A DNA stretch of 64,000 nt, from NCBI GenBank assembly GCA_036666555.1, contig JAVWVS010000003.1, forward strand, positions 62,001 through 126,000. Reading direction: 5' to 3'. Below, one piece after another: positions 24,701 through 33,514 of the stretch; the stretch's first letter is position 1, and the number at the start of each line of letters is the position of its first letter. The stretch comes from UMGS1251 sp036666555 (lineage in GTDB: Bacteria > Bacillota > Clostridia > Lachnospirales > Lachnospiraceae). Both the position numbers and the translations under genes were made by a program. Below the pieces are notes generated by a model. That model was not told the origin of the DNA, did not search any database, and worked only from the letters and a program-made list of their open reading frames with translations.

Positions 24701-27115
24701 CCCAATAAATGTATTTCCACTTCCGGCTGTCATAGCTGCTATATTTTCAACGGAGGTGGTATCTTTTACCCCTGTGGCAAGGTCCACATAAGTAATTGTG
24801 GATGGTTCATAGCCTACTAACAATATTGCATTCTGACTATCTATCATCCCAATTACCGGTTTTCCGTGGCTGATCACATATAAAATCTGTTCCAATGTGC
24901 AACCGGTAAAATCAATTGCTTTTCCCTCTTCAATCCATCTATGAATTGTTTCCGGCAGTGTGTTTTCTCCTGTTGCTATGGTATATCCCTCTATATTCGG
25001 AATTTCATAACGCAAATTGCGATTCCCTTTTTCCCATACATAATCCTGTTTGGAAGAGGTGACGATTCCATCTAAATTTTCTGCTACCTGCACTGCATAA
25101 CCTGCTTTATCATAAATGCCTGCCAGCGTTCCCTTGGCATATACGTAAAACTGTTCCCCTTTGTCTTTTCTTTCGAATTCCACTGTCAACGGATCTTCCA
25201 GTAATACTTGCTTTGGCTTTAGCATTTTGGGATTATGATCTTTAATTCCATCCTGATATTTTAAGCGAACCTGTTGTTCTTGTTCTTCTGTTGTATAGGT
25301 TTCCAGCGAAATATTGCCGTCCTCTTTTTTCTGATTATTCGTGATATAATCTTGTGCAATTCCGGTGTACACGTCCCCACTCTTTGTAGCACGATTGAGG
25401 GTAATCATATTCCCATTTACAAATGCGTCCAAGGTATACACTTGGTCTATCTGATAAGTTTTAGCCAACTCATTTTTGCTGTCGCGAATTTCTATTTTAT
25501 ACATCGGCAATGTATTTTCACCTGAAATAGTATGACCGGCATCTGCTTTTTTGGCAATTCCATATACAAAATCACGATACACAAATCCGATTGGCCGGAT
25601 GGTCTCATCTGGACTTGCGTCTACTGGATAAGTGGTACCATTCTCCAGATTTAAAACCGTTACACTGGTAGCTTCCAAAAGGCTTCCATTATTTTGATAT
25701 GCCAGCAAACCTCCATCTTGGGACGTAACATACTGACCTTTTTGCAATTCTTTTATCACTACTTCCTGCTGACTGGTTGCTAAGTCCACTCGATACAGTG
25801 TCCTCTCTATCATGACGTACAGCGCTTGACTGGTCTGACTGTAATAGACTAATTTTTCCAAATCATTTTTCGCAATTCCATAAGATTCATCGCTGGGAAT
25901 AAATGCCTTTTCCTCTACCGAGTTTTTGGTCATATTAAAATAGTAAATGGCAACCCCTGATTTTCCCTCGTGGATTCCTCGATTCATATACCCATACACG
26001 GCAAAAGTAACATTTCCATTTTTATCCATATTGATTATTTTCACTTCATGCTGGTTGTAGCGATTACGAATATCTTCTCCTTCCGCATTTGCAAAACTAA
26101 AGACCAAAGAAATTTCATCCGCCTCTTTGTTGTATGTCCATAATTCTCTTTCCTGTACAAAAGATACAATGGTACCGTCTTGATTGGTTTGATAGGGAAC
26201 CTCCGGCGAGCTGATGCCCAGATTTACTCCTTTTTCAGAAATGGCATTTCCTGTCCCATCAAATATCTGATTCATAGTACGATCATAATCCAGCAGATAC
26301 ATCTTCCCCTGTTTGCTATACACACGAAAGAATTCTTCCACATTGCATATTGCCTTTTCGCCTGCTGTACCATTGACCCGAACCTGATAAAGCAGTTGTA
26401 CGGAAGTATAGCCAGGATTCGTCTCTTTCATATTCCACTGTATTTCCCCTATCACTTCCGGTGCTAATCGTCCCCAAGTAATTTGTTTTAGTTCGGAATG
26501 AATGTTTACCTTTTGAAGCGTGGAATTATCCCCTTCCGGATTTGGTTCTATCAATGCAGATAGAAAGTCATTATCTTGGTTTTGAATTGCCTTTGTATGA
26601 AATTCATTAATAAAATCAAGACAGTTTTTTGTGTCCAGTCCATCCGGCTTTATAATTCTGGTGTAATATTTAATTTCTTTTTTATCCATAACGAGATTGA
26701 TCTTTAAAACTGCTTCTGTGGTATCCAAAAGTGCACTTCCTAAATTTAACGCAACCGTGTCCTTGGGAGATTTTTCTTCCCCTTCCAACAATTTTTTTGC
26801 TCCATCAAGAGAATATACTTCATAGGACAAGGTTTTGATTTTATTGTCATATGCATTCACATGAATGGTCGCCACTCCACTGGTATCCAAAGGCACAATG
26901 GTATCCCGCATGGATGTCATATCCATGTCCGTTTGATATCCCACCAATAGATTCAGATTATATCCTTCTTCTATAAAAAAGAGCTGCGGCAATGTTGCTT
27001 CTCCTACATCTGCCGTCATATCTGCATTTCCTTTGTTGGTAATGAAACTAATCACTACCACCGCCGCCACGAACACGGCTGCCAGCACACCAATCCTTAC
27101 TAATTTTTTCTCCAT
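24662..27115 (-). CDS. Large secreted or membrane-anchored protein, propeller-like with a diverged C39-like C-terminus
   Basis: I do not recognise a characterised family. The 817 residues begin with one membrane helix or uncleaved signal (about 6-26), so the rest lies outside the membrane. Residues 30-300 are beta-rich. Residues about 310-640 contain repeating beta blocks with Tyr/Asp turns that suggest a propeller. The C-terminus (about 735-800: LEQILYVISHGKPVIGMIDSQNAILLVGYE ... YVDLATG) resembles the papain-like C39_2 fold, but the usual catalytic His stretch reads SQNAILLVGY, so activity is unlikely. The ATG at 27115 immediately follows the stop of the methyltransferase gene, with AAAGGGGAG in its last codons, so the two are coupled. 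It overlaps the queT gene tail by 39 bp. Confidence 0.6.
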   Translation of the reverse strand: MEKKLVRIGVLAAVFVAAVVVISFITNKGNADMTADVGEATLPQLFFIEEGYNLNLLVGYQTDMDMTSMRDTIVPLDTSGVATIHVNAYDNKIKTLSYEVYSLDGAKKLLEGEEKSPKDTVALNLGSALLDTTEAVLKINLVMDKKEIKYYTRIIKPDGLDTKNCLDFINEFHTKAIQNQDNDFLSALIEPNPEGDNSTLQKVNIHSELKQITWGRLAPEVIGEIQWNMKETNPGYTSVQLLYQVRVNGTAGEKAICNVEEFFRVYSKQGKMYLLDYDRTMNQIFDGTGNAISEKGVNLGISSPEVPYQTNQDGTIVSFVQERELWTYNKEADEISLVFSFANAEGEDIRNRYNQHEVKIINMDKNGNVTFAVYGYMNRGIHEGKSGVAIYYFNMTKNSVEEKAFIPSDESYGIAKNDLEKLVYYSQTSQALYVMIERTLYRVDLATSQQEVVIKELQKGQYVTSQDGGLLAYQNNGSLLEATSVTVLNLENGTTYPVDASPDETIRPIGFVYRDFVYGIAKKADAGHTISGENTLPMYKIEIRDSKNELAKTYQIDQVYTLDAFVNGNMITLNRATKSGDVYTGIAQDYITNNQKKEDGNISLETYTTEEQEQQVRLKYQDGIKDHNPKMLKPKQVLLEDPLTVEFERKDKGEQFYVYAKGTLAGIYDKAGYAVQVAENLDGIVTSSKQDYVWEKGNRNLRYEIPNIEGYTIATGENTLPETIHRWIEEGKAIDFTGCTLEQILYVISHGKPVIGMIDSQNAILLVGYEPSTITYVDLATGVKDTTSVENIAAMTAGSGNTFIGLVSQPENPVPVP

Positions 27116-28267
27116 CTATAGCTCCCCTTTATCCTCCAGCAGTTTCCCCAACATGGGTGAAACATTCAAAAATTCTTCACATGTCTTTATGGTATCTCCA
27201 TTACTTCCTTTTTTTCCTGTTTTCACCCCACGAATCAGGATATTCTTTGGTGTATGCTCCATATCAATAAATTCCAGAATCTGTGCGTCATACCCTTCTC
27301 TGACTAAATATTCAGCACGTAAAGCATCTGTGGCTAACGCCGCCATCCGTTCTTTAATCAATCCATATTTCATCATGGGTTCCAGCGTGGTGCTGGCAAT
27401 CTGCCCATTCAACTCATGCTGACAGCAAGGCACCGATAAGATGACTTTTGCACCCCATCCCACTGCTTTTGCAAGTGCATAATCGGTGGCTGTATCGCAG
27501 GCATGAAGAGTCACTACCATATCAACTGCTTCTTCTCCAGTATAATCTGCAATGTTTCCTTCTAAAAATCTCAGTTTTTCATATCCGTATTTTTCACTTA
27601 ATTCATTGCAATGAACGATGACTTCTTTTTTTAAATCCAAGCCAATCATCCGTACATCATATTTCTTCATTTCATGTAAATAGTAGTACATGGCAAAGGT
27701 TAGATAGGATTTCCCACATCCAAAATCCAGAATGGTCAGCTCTTGATTATAGGGCAATTCCGGAAGAATATCTCTTACAAATTCCAAAAATCGATTGATC
27801 TGTCGAAATTTGTCAAATTTGCTCTTTACTACTTTCCCCTCTGCTGTCATCACACCCAGGTCTTGTAGAAATGGAACCGGGATTCCTTCCTCTAAAAGAT
27901 ATTTTTTACTTCGATTGTGAGACAAGTCTATCCCTTCCGAGTTCGATTCCAATTGTTTTTTTCGAATGGTCACTTTTCCTTTTTTGCTTACCATAACTGT
28001 ATAAAGTGCTTCTTTTGTCTCCAATTGCAATTGTTTAAACTCTTCCATATACCCAAGCATACTTTGCTTTGCCTGATCTGCTTCCAGGTTTTCATGAAAC
28101 ACCTGCTGATTCTCAAAACGCTCACACTGGAAAAATAGTACTTCTTTTTTTAAGATTGGACGCACTTTTACCTTGATGGCACTTTCTTTTTTGCGTGGAT
28201 TACTAAAAATTGCTTTTCGAAAATCTATATTGAAACTGTCTTCTATTAATTTTTTAAATTGTTCCAT
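27116..28267 (-). CDS. Class I SAM-dependent methyltransferase (Methyltransf_32-like)
   Basis: The 383-residue protein has an unclear N-terminal domain (about 1-110) and a Rossmann methyltransferase domain from about 150, with motif I LTILDFGCGKSYLTFAMYYYL, acidic motif II MIGLDLKKEVI, and VVTLHACDTATDYALAKAV, then VPCCQHELN. These phrases are typical of the RNA-methyltransferase-like group that includes eukaryotic METTL25/TRMT13-type domains; the substrate is unknown. The stop is followed directly by the start of the large secreted protein, a coupling without an obvious functional link. Confidence 0.83.
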   Translation of the reverse strand: MEQFKKLIEDSFNIDFRKAIFSNPRKKESAIKVKVRPILKKEVLFFQCERFENQQVFHENLEADQAKQSMLGYMEEFKQLQLETKEALYTVMVSKKGKVTIRKKQLESNSEGIDLSHNRSKKYLLEEGIPVPFLQDLGVMTAEGKVVKSKFDKFRQINRFLEFVRDILPELPYNQELTILDFGCGKSYLTFAMYYYLHEMKKYDVRMIGLDLKKEVIVHCNELSEKYGYEKLRFLEGNIADYTGEEAVDMVVTLHACDTATDYALAKAVGWGAKVILSVPCCQHELNGQIASTTLEPMMKYGLIKERMAALATDALRAEYLVREGYDAQILEFIDMEHTPKNILIRGVKTGKKGSNGDTIKTCEEFLNVSPMLGKLLEDKGEL

Positions 28268-28329
28268 TTTTTACCCCTTTTATCCTATTTCTGTTCCCTT
28301 TTATTGTAATGCTTCTTGCCCAGAAACGC

Positions 28330-28370
28330 AACAAAGACAAGCGATTGTTTGAAAATCTCTTGTCTTTATT
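28330..28370 (-). terminator. Hairpin after the large histidine kinase gene and before the methyltransferase gene
   Basis: Two 17-bp arms (28330-28346, 28354-28370) pair with one mismatch and two G-T pairs around a 7-nt loop. It lies on the minus strand in the spacer between the methyltransferase start (28267) and the histidine kinase stop (28377). The T-run is weak, so a terminator role for the kinase transcript is likely but not certain. Confidence 0.5.
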
Positions 28371-28376
28371 GTCTGT

Positions 28377-30956
28377 TTATGAATTTGTTGTTTCCTCTTG
28401 CTCCTGTTTGCGATATACTTTTGGAAATACAATCGTTATTTTGAATAAATCTCCATTTAAATATAGATGAAACTGACCATTTTGTAGCTCCGTCAAACTT
28501 TTCGCAATAGAAAGTCCCAGTCCACTTCCTTCCGTGCTTCTAGAGACATCACCCCTAATAAATCGTTCTGTCAACTCATCTGCTGTAATGTTCAGTGGCT
28601 GCTCGGAAATATTTTTCAAAGAAAATTCTACGGTTTTTGGCGTCACATTCATATCCGCATAAATTCTGGTTCCTTCCATGGCATATTTCGCTGCATTGTT
28701 ATAAATATTTTCCAATACACGCCATATTCTTCGGCCATCTGCACAAATCACCACCGGTTCCACCGGAATGTTCAACACTACCTGCAAATTTCTCTTTTCA
28801 AATTTCTCTGTAAATTCTCCGTTGGTCTGGTTAATCATTTCCACCAGATTTAAGTTCATAAATTCCAGTTTAATATTTCCACTGCTGATTTTGGATGCTT
28901 CTACCACATCTTCCGTTAAAGTTTTTAGACGTTGTGCTTTTGCTTCCAGTACATCTAAATACCCCAGAATCTTGGGATCTGTGAAATGTTCTCGCTTTAA
29001 CAAATCCACATAATTAATAATCGAGGTAAGGGGTGTTTTAATATCGTGAGACACATTGGTGATTAAATCTGTTTTCAACCGTTCATTCTTTAGCTTTTCT
29101 TCCATGGCTGTATTTAATCCTTCTCCAATATTGTTGATGCGAACCGCAACCTCTAAATTATCACCTTTCATCCCGGTTAACGGAATGTTGTAATCCACCT
29201 CCCCACCGGCAATTCTTTCGATACCTTCTTTGATGCGATGTCTTGCAATGGCATTTTTAACAATGTACACAAGACATAACGCCTCCAACACCATGGTCAG
29301 AAAGAGGAAGAATGCGTTGCCACCACTTGCATATAATATCCAATGTATCAGAACAAATCCTCCGTAACATAGAATTCCTCTTGTGGTGTAACTCCTGTTT
29401 CGGAATATTTCTCCTATAAATTTCCAGATCCATCGACACAAACTATTGGACCATAAAGTTTTGGCCTTGAGCCTTCGAATCAAGCTTAAATATCCGGTTA
29501 AAAAGAGTGCAAATGCTCCTGTAACCACTGCTGCCCGCCAGAATGTCTGATTTAGAACGGAGATGGTTCCATCCACGGTACTACCTATGTTCATATTGAC
29601 AAAATAGTCCACACCACTTCCGATGCAAACAACCATCGCCACACATAATCCGGCAATAATGGTGATTCCAATTTCTGTCTTTAGTTTATCAAACCAAACT
29701 AATTTTAGTTCTCCACTTTCTCTAGTGCGTCCTGCCACAATCGTAAGCCACATGAAAATGATCAACAGTAATACGGTGGCACTTGTTCCTGCAATCAATA
29801 TGAGTCCCATCCATGGCATGTATTGTCGATAAACTTGATCTTGTACATAAAATCCATCTTGAATCGGATATTTTGTATCTACCAAAACAGCAAATACATA
29901 ATTTCCTTTTTCCTTAATATGCTGGTTCACCATATCACGACAAGAGGCTGCCGTTACTTCCATATTAGAACCAAATTCTGAAAGCTTGGGAGCGACTACC
30001 AGATATGCTCCATTTTCTCCTTTCCCATCCTCCATCATTTGCTTGATATTTTCCTTGGCATCTTCAAAGGACCCATAAGCCTCTCGATTCGTATAGACTT
30101 TCTTCGCATCCATATCTGCAAAAAGATATGCCAAATTGGTGTTCCCTTCCGTCCAGGTATCCTGGTTTTCTCGGTATCTGGAAACTTCTACCGTCAATGA
30201 ATTTACTGTATTTTGGAGAATATCGTAGGCCTCATGTAATTTGCCATTCCACTTTGGATCTTCCGTTGCCATCTCTTCCATAGTTTTGCCACTAATGGTC
30301 GCTCCTAAGTTAGGAAAGGTTTCTACCTCTAATATCCAAAAATCTTTGTAACGCATTTGGCCCTCTGCATCTTGTATGGTTGCCATTCCATTTTCTTCAG
30401 TAACTCCCCCGCTTTCCATCATATCAAGCATTTCGTCTGTGGTATAATCCTTATAATTCTCTGTAGGTTTCAGATGTAATTGCTTTTGTTGAATCAGTTC
30501 TTTAAATTTTAACTTGCTATAGTAGTCGTAGGTTTCATTCGGATTCTGGCACACCACGATTTGTTTATATTCTATCGCTCCTGCCCTGCCCATTTTTACC
30601 AAGTCACCTAATTTATATGCAAAGCTACTCTTTTCATCGCCGGATACTACTGCCTTTGTATGATATTTTGAAATATCCACAATTTTATTGGCATTGTATT
30701 TTCCTTCTGTCTCAAAGTTTTTCTGATTTTCAATATTTAATAAAATTTCTCTGCTGGCGGACTTTGCATTTTCGGCAAATCCTTTTGTCTCACTGTACTT
30801 TTCCTTAGAGACATCCGTCAGTGCCCTACTGTATTCTTTGCCCGGATACTCCACGCCAAAGGTTACACATGCCACCATAATCATCACCATCACATGTGCC
30901 AACACCACTAGAATTCCCTTGCAGGGTGCTGACCGATACCATTTGCTCATAGCCAC
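28377..30956 (-). CDS. Multi-membrane-span sensor histidine kinase with a large outside domain
   Basis: Of 859 residues, one helix (about 13-35) leads into a 345-residue extracytoplasmic domain with no recognised fold, then about five membrane helices (384-407, 429-449, 470-492, 526-543 and 547-565), a HAMP-like linker, the H box NVSHDIKTPLTSIINYVDLL (His 637), and an ATPase domain with N box (NIYNNAAKYA) and G box (GSGLGLSIAKSLTELQNG). The start codon lies 6 bp after the stop of the response regulator, so regulator and kinase are one operon. The signal is unknown; the large outside domain points to a cell-wall or external ligand. Confidence 0.88.
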   Translation of the reverse strand: MAMSKWYRSAPCKGILVVLAHVMVMIMVACVTFGVEYPGKEYSRALTDVSKEKYSETKGFAENAKSASREILLNIENQKNFETEGKYNANKIVDISKYHTKAVVSGDEKSSFAYKLGDLVKMGRAGAIEYKQIVVCQNPNETYDYYSKLKFKELIQQKQLHLKPTENYKDYTTDEMLDMMESGGVTEENGMATIQDAEGQMRYKDFWILEVETFPNLGATISGKTMEEMATEDPKWNGKLHEAYDILQNTVNSLTVEVSRYRENQDTWTEGNTNLAYLFADMDAKKVYTNREAYGSFEDAKENIKQMMEDGKGENGAYLVVAPKLSEFGSNMEVTAASCRDMVNQHIKEKGNYVFAVLVDTKYPIQDGFYVQDQVYRQYMPWMGLILIAGTSATVLLLIIFMWLTIVAGRTRESGELKLVWFDKLKTEIGITIIAGLCVAMVVCIGSGVDYFVNMNIGSTVDGTISVLNQTFWRAAVVTGAFALFLTGYLSLIRRLKAKTLWSNSLCRWIWKFIGEIFRNRSYTTRGILCYGGFVLIHWILYASGGNAFFLFLTMVLEALCLVYIVKNAIARHRIKEGIERIAGGEVDYNIPLTGMKGDNLEVAVRINNIGEGLNTAMEEKLKNERLKTDLITNVSHDIKTPLTSIINYVDLLKREHFTDPKILGYLDVLEAKAQRLKTLTEDVVEASKISSGNIKLEFMNLNLVEMINQTNGEFTEKFEKRNLQVVLNIPVEPVVICADGRRIWRVLENIYNNAAKYAMEGTRIYADMNVTPKTVEFSLKNISEQPLNITADELTERFIRGDVSRSTEGSGLGLSIAKSLTELQNGQFHLYLNGDLFKITIVFPKVYRKQEQEETTNS

Positions 30957-30962
30957 TCCTTC

Positions 30963-31661
30963 TTATAATTTTTCCATTTTATATCCCACACCCCAGACCA
31001 CCTTCAGATACCTTGGCTCCTTAGGGTTAATCTCGATTTTTTCACGAATATGCCGGATATGCACTGCCACTGTATTGTCCGCTCCAATGGCTTCTTCATT
31101 CCAGATGTTTTCATAAATCTGGTTAATCGAAAACACTTTTCCTTGATTTTGTACCAGCAATAACAAAATATTATATTCGATAGGTGTCAATTTCACCGTT
31201 TCGCCATCTACCGTTACTTCCTTCAAATCATCATTAATCAATAAGCCGCCTGCTTTATACACCGACTTAGAATCATCTGTTACGGTACTGCCAAGCTGGG
31301 TATACCGTCTCAACTGCGACTTCACTCTGGCCACCAGCTCCAATGGATTAAATGGCTTCGTAACATAGTCATCCGCTCCAATATTTAGTCCCAGAATCTT
31401 ATCCGCATCCTCCGATTTCGCAGATAGAATAATAATCGGCAAACTATTCTCTTCCCGAATACGAAGCGTTGCCCGAATCCCATCCAACCGCGGCATCATC
31501 ACATCAATAATCAACAAATCCACCTGCGGCTCCTGCTTCAAAATCTTCAGTACCTCTTCACCATCATAGGCCTTCAACACTTGATAACCCTCTTGGGTCA
31601 AATATATATCAATAGCCTCCACAATTTCCTTATCATCATCACACACTAATACATTAAACAT
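30963..31661 (-). CDS. OmpR-family response regulator
   Basis: Receiver domain with DDDKE acidic pocket and phospho-acceptor Asp in LLIIDVMMPRLDG, Lys in TKPFNPLELVARV, then a winged-helix domain ending in KVVWGVGYKMEKL. Two upstream in-frame starts exist (31670, 31667); ATG 31661 has GAGG 8 nt away and gives MFNVLVCDDDKEI. It precedes its kinase by 6 bp. The palindrome-bounded element ends 86 bp upstream, so the element lies close to its promoter. Confidence 0.92.
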   Translation of the reverse strand: MFNVLVCDDDKEIVEAIDIYLTQEGYQVLKAYDGEEVLKILKQEPQVDLLIIDVMMPRLDGIRATLRIREENSLPIIILSAKSEDADKILGLNIGADDYVTKPFNPLELVARVKSQLRRYTQLGSTVTDDSKSVYKAGGLLINDDLKEVTVDGETVKLTPIEYNILLLLVQNQGKVFSINQIYENIWNEEAIGADNTVAVHIRHIREKIEINPKEPRYLKVVWGVGYKMEKL

Positions 31662-31746
31662 TTTCATCACCTCACCTTATAGTATACAAGAATATCAGTG
31701 AAAAATTAAGACCCATGACTGAAATTTCTTAAGAAATGTTTATTTT

Positions 31747-31787
31747 ATTGGGGACGTAACACTTTTGCAAAGTGTTACGTCCCCAAT
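31747..31787. repeat. Left terminal palindrome of the element
   Basis: A perfect 19-bp arm pair with loop TGC. In RNA it would form a very stable hairpin on either strand. It lies 86 bp upstream of the OmpR-type regulator start. Confidence 0.9.
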
Positions 31788-31979
31788 AAGGTTTAGTGGT
31801 GTCCCCTTTTATGCTTAGTGGTGTCCCCATAAGCAATAACTTATAATACTGACTCTATTTCCAGCAATTGCCAATAATCCTTGTACAAATGCGCATATAG
31901 CATTACTTCTACAGTTTGGGGCACCACATTCTTTCGTTTGGGACACCACACTCTTTCGTTTGGGGCACCTTAATATCAA

Positions 31980-32020
31980 ATTGGGGACGTAACACTTTTA
32001 CAAAGTGTTACGTCCCCAAT
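31980..32020. repeat. Right terminal palindrome of the element
   Basis: The same 19-bp arms with loop TAC, 4 bp downstream of the vanY stop codon; it may double as the 3' hairpin of the vanY transcript. Only the loop differs from the left copy. Confidence 0.9.
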
Positions 32021-32023
32021 TCC

Positions 32024-32815
32024 TTAGTAATTGTCTTTTAGGTATTGTTCTAATGTGACTCCCGCGCCCATTATTTTGGTGGCATCTTCTACTCCTACAT
32101 AGCGATAATGCCATGGTTCATAGATAATTCTGGTTTCCGCACTTTTTTCCGGTGGATAGCGCAGGATGAACCCATATTTTGCAGCATTTTTTGCAAGCCA
32201 TTGGGATTCTGGTGTCTCTGCTTGTTTTGTATCCAGTTCTTGATAGGCTTCGGAAACGATATCAAGCGCCAAACCTAAGCCATGTTCGCTAGTCCCCGGC
32301 AGTGCCACGGATTGTCTGGTTGTATTATATGCTGTTAAATAATCGGTTCCTTCGTTTAAGTTTTGTGCAATCGTCGTATTGAATACTTCCTGCTGTTTTT
32401 CTATGGAACGGTATGCGGAACAAATGTGCATTGCAAGCCCTTCTGTTTTGGCCGCTTCTAACAGCTGATTGACGGATTCCACAATCCTTTTATCTACACT
32501 ATATTCGTCATTCAAGGAAACTAATTCCGGTACAAATGCCGGATCCATCGGTTGGGCCTCATTAATCAACTGTAAATTCCATGGAATTTCTTTCTTTTTT
32601 TCCTTTTCTTGCTTTTCTTGCTTTTTTTGGGCATCCTGCACTTTTTTTGCTTGTACCTCTTTTTGTGCCAGCTGTCTTTCTTTTTGTCGGATGATTTTCT
32701 GTGATTGTTTTGCTTTTATTGTGTATCCCACAAAACCACCTGCCAATAATCCGATTACCAATATTACAAGACTAACTTGCAACAAAATTTTCTTTTCCCA
32801 CTTGATTATTTTCAC
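32024..32815 (-). CDS. vanY: VanY-family D-alanyl-D-alanine carboxypeptidase
   Basis: Trims the terminal D-Ala from peptidoglycan stem peptides. The 263-residue protein is anchored by one N-terminal membrane helix (about 9-31), has a charged Lys/Gln/Glu coiled linker (32-75), then the catalytic domain with SAYRSIEKQ, the metal and catalytic motif SEHGLGLALDI (about 179-189) and EPWHYRYVG (about 235). The name marks the family; it need not give vancomycin resistance here, since no vanHAX genes are seen. It ends the sbcD-sbcC-sfp run, 54 bp after the sfp stop codon. Confidence 0.9.
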   Translation of the reverse strand: MKIIKWEKKILLQVSLVILVIGLLAGGFVGYTIKAKQSQKIIRQKERQLAQKEVQAKKVQDAQKKQEKQEKEKKKEIPWNLQLINEAQPMDPAFVPELVSLNDEYSVDKRIVESVNQLLEAAKTEGLAMHICSAYRSIEKQQEVFNTTIAQNLNEGTDYLTAYNTTRQSVALPGTSEHGLGLALDIVSEAYQELDTKQAETPESQWLAKNAAKYGFILRYPPEKSAETRIIYEPWHYRYVGVEDATKIMGAGVTLEQYLKDNY

Positions 32816-32869
32816 CCGCTTTCGTAATTTTTTATTATGACCGATTCACACTCATGCTCGCTTTACCAT

Positions 32870-33514
32870 TTACAGCTCCTGCCAAATCAATTCTTTTGCT
32901 ATGTTCGTCGTGGTAGCACATACTGCCACTTTATACATGGTTCCCTGCAACGAATCTTCCGCTTCATATTCCTGATAATAATAAGATTCTTTCATTTCCT
33001 TGGGCTGCCGAATTAATTGCGGGGCCACACCTCTGGTGAGTTGTATTTCAAACGTATCCATAGGCAATTTCATGCCCTCTCTAGTGGCTTTTAAAAAGCT
33101 CTCTTTTAGCACCCAGTATCGGAAAAATTCTTCCGTTTGCGCTTCCTTTGACAACTGACCCTTAATATATGCATATTCTGCCGGGCAAAAAAATCTTTTT
33201 GCCACTCCCAGCCGCAGTTCTTTCACCAGTTCCAAGTCACATCCAACTTTCACATCCGGCATTTCATTCTCCGCAATAGAACATAGCGCATAATGTCCGG
33301 CATGTGAAAAATTATAAATTGCTTGTGAAGGAATCTCCAGACTTTTTCGCACCTTTTCATAAAGACTCCACACTCCAAGACTCAGTGCTTTGTCATTGAT
33401 ATGCATCATCTGGTCTGCCTTTTTTCTGCGAACTTCCGTTGCCAGTTTATAATATTTTTGATAGGTATCCGCCTTTGTAAGTGGGGATACGTCTGCAATC
33501 CACGTTTTTATCAT
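32870..33514 (-). CDS. 4'-phosphopantetheinyl transferase superfamily protein
   Basis: Attaches the 4'-phosphopantetheine arm of CoA to a carrier-protein serine. The roughly 214-residue protein, of Sfp type, shows the two magnesium-binding motifs VGCDLELVK and FFRYWVLKESFLKATREGM, and a NFSHAGHYALCSIA upstream motif. No carrier-protein or polyketide/peptide synthetase genes are near. The ATG at 33514 overlaps the sbcC stop by 4 bp and is chosen over a start 6 codons earlier that lies inside sbcC. Confidence 0.88.
   Translation of the reverse strand: MIKTWIADVSPLTKADTYQKYYKLATEVRRKKADQMMHINDKALSLGVWSLYEKVRKSLEIPSQAIYNFSHAGHYALCSIAENEMPDVKVGCDLELVKELRLGVAKRFFCPAEYAYIKGQLSKEAQTEEFFRYWVLKESFLKATREGMKLPMDTFEIQLTRGVAPQLIRQPKEMKESYYYQEYEAEDSLQGTMYKVAVCATTTNIAKELIWQEL

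Larger units (their letters stand above)
31747..32020. mobile_element. Palindrome-bounded repeat element, putative non-autonomous (REP-like) element
   Basis: This 274-bp element fills the spacer between the end of vanY and the start of the OmpR-type regulator. Both ends are a 41-bp near-identical palindrome (31747-31787 and 31980-32020): 19-bp perfect arms, GGGGACGTAACAC core, 3-nt loops TGC and TAC. Inside, TTAGTGGTGTCCCC occurs twice (31793, 31815), and on the other side a 22-23 bp unit beginning GTTTGGGGCACC occurs three times (31913, 31936, 31958) in the opposite sense, since GGTGTCCCC and GGGGCACC are near-complements. No coding frame is present. The GGGGAC-based hairpins resemble repeats that accompany IS200-like (RAYT) transposases in other bacteria; that link is inference. 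Confidence 0.6.

Noticed and set aside
24096..31660. CRISPR array or prophage
   Set aside because: No regular direct repeats with unique spacers, no integrase, terminase or capsid genes were found in this or any other part of the window.
31671..31746. Promoter for the OmpR-type regulator
   Set aside because: TATACT-like and TATAAG-like boxes are present but without a convincing -35; kept out of the feature list.
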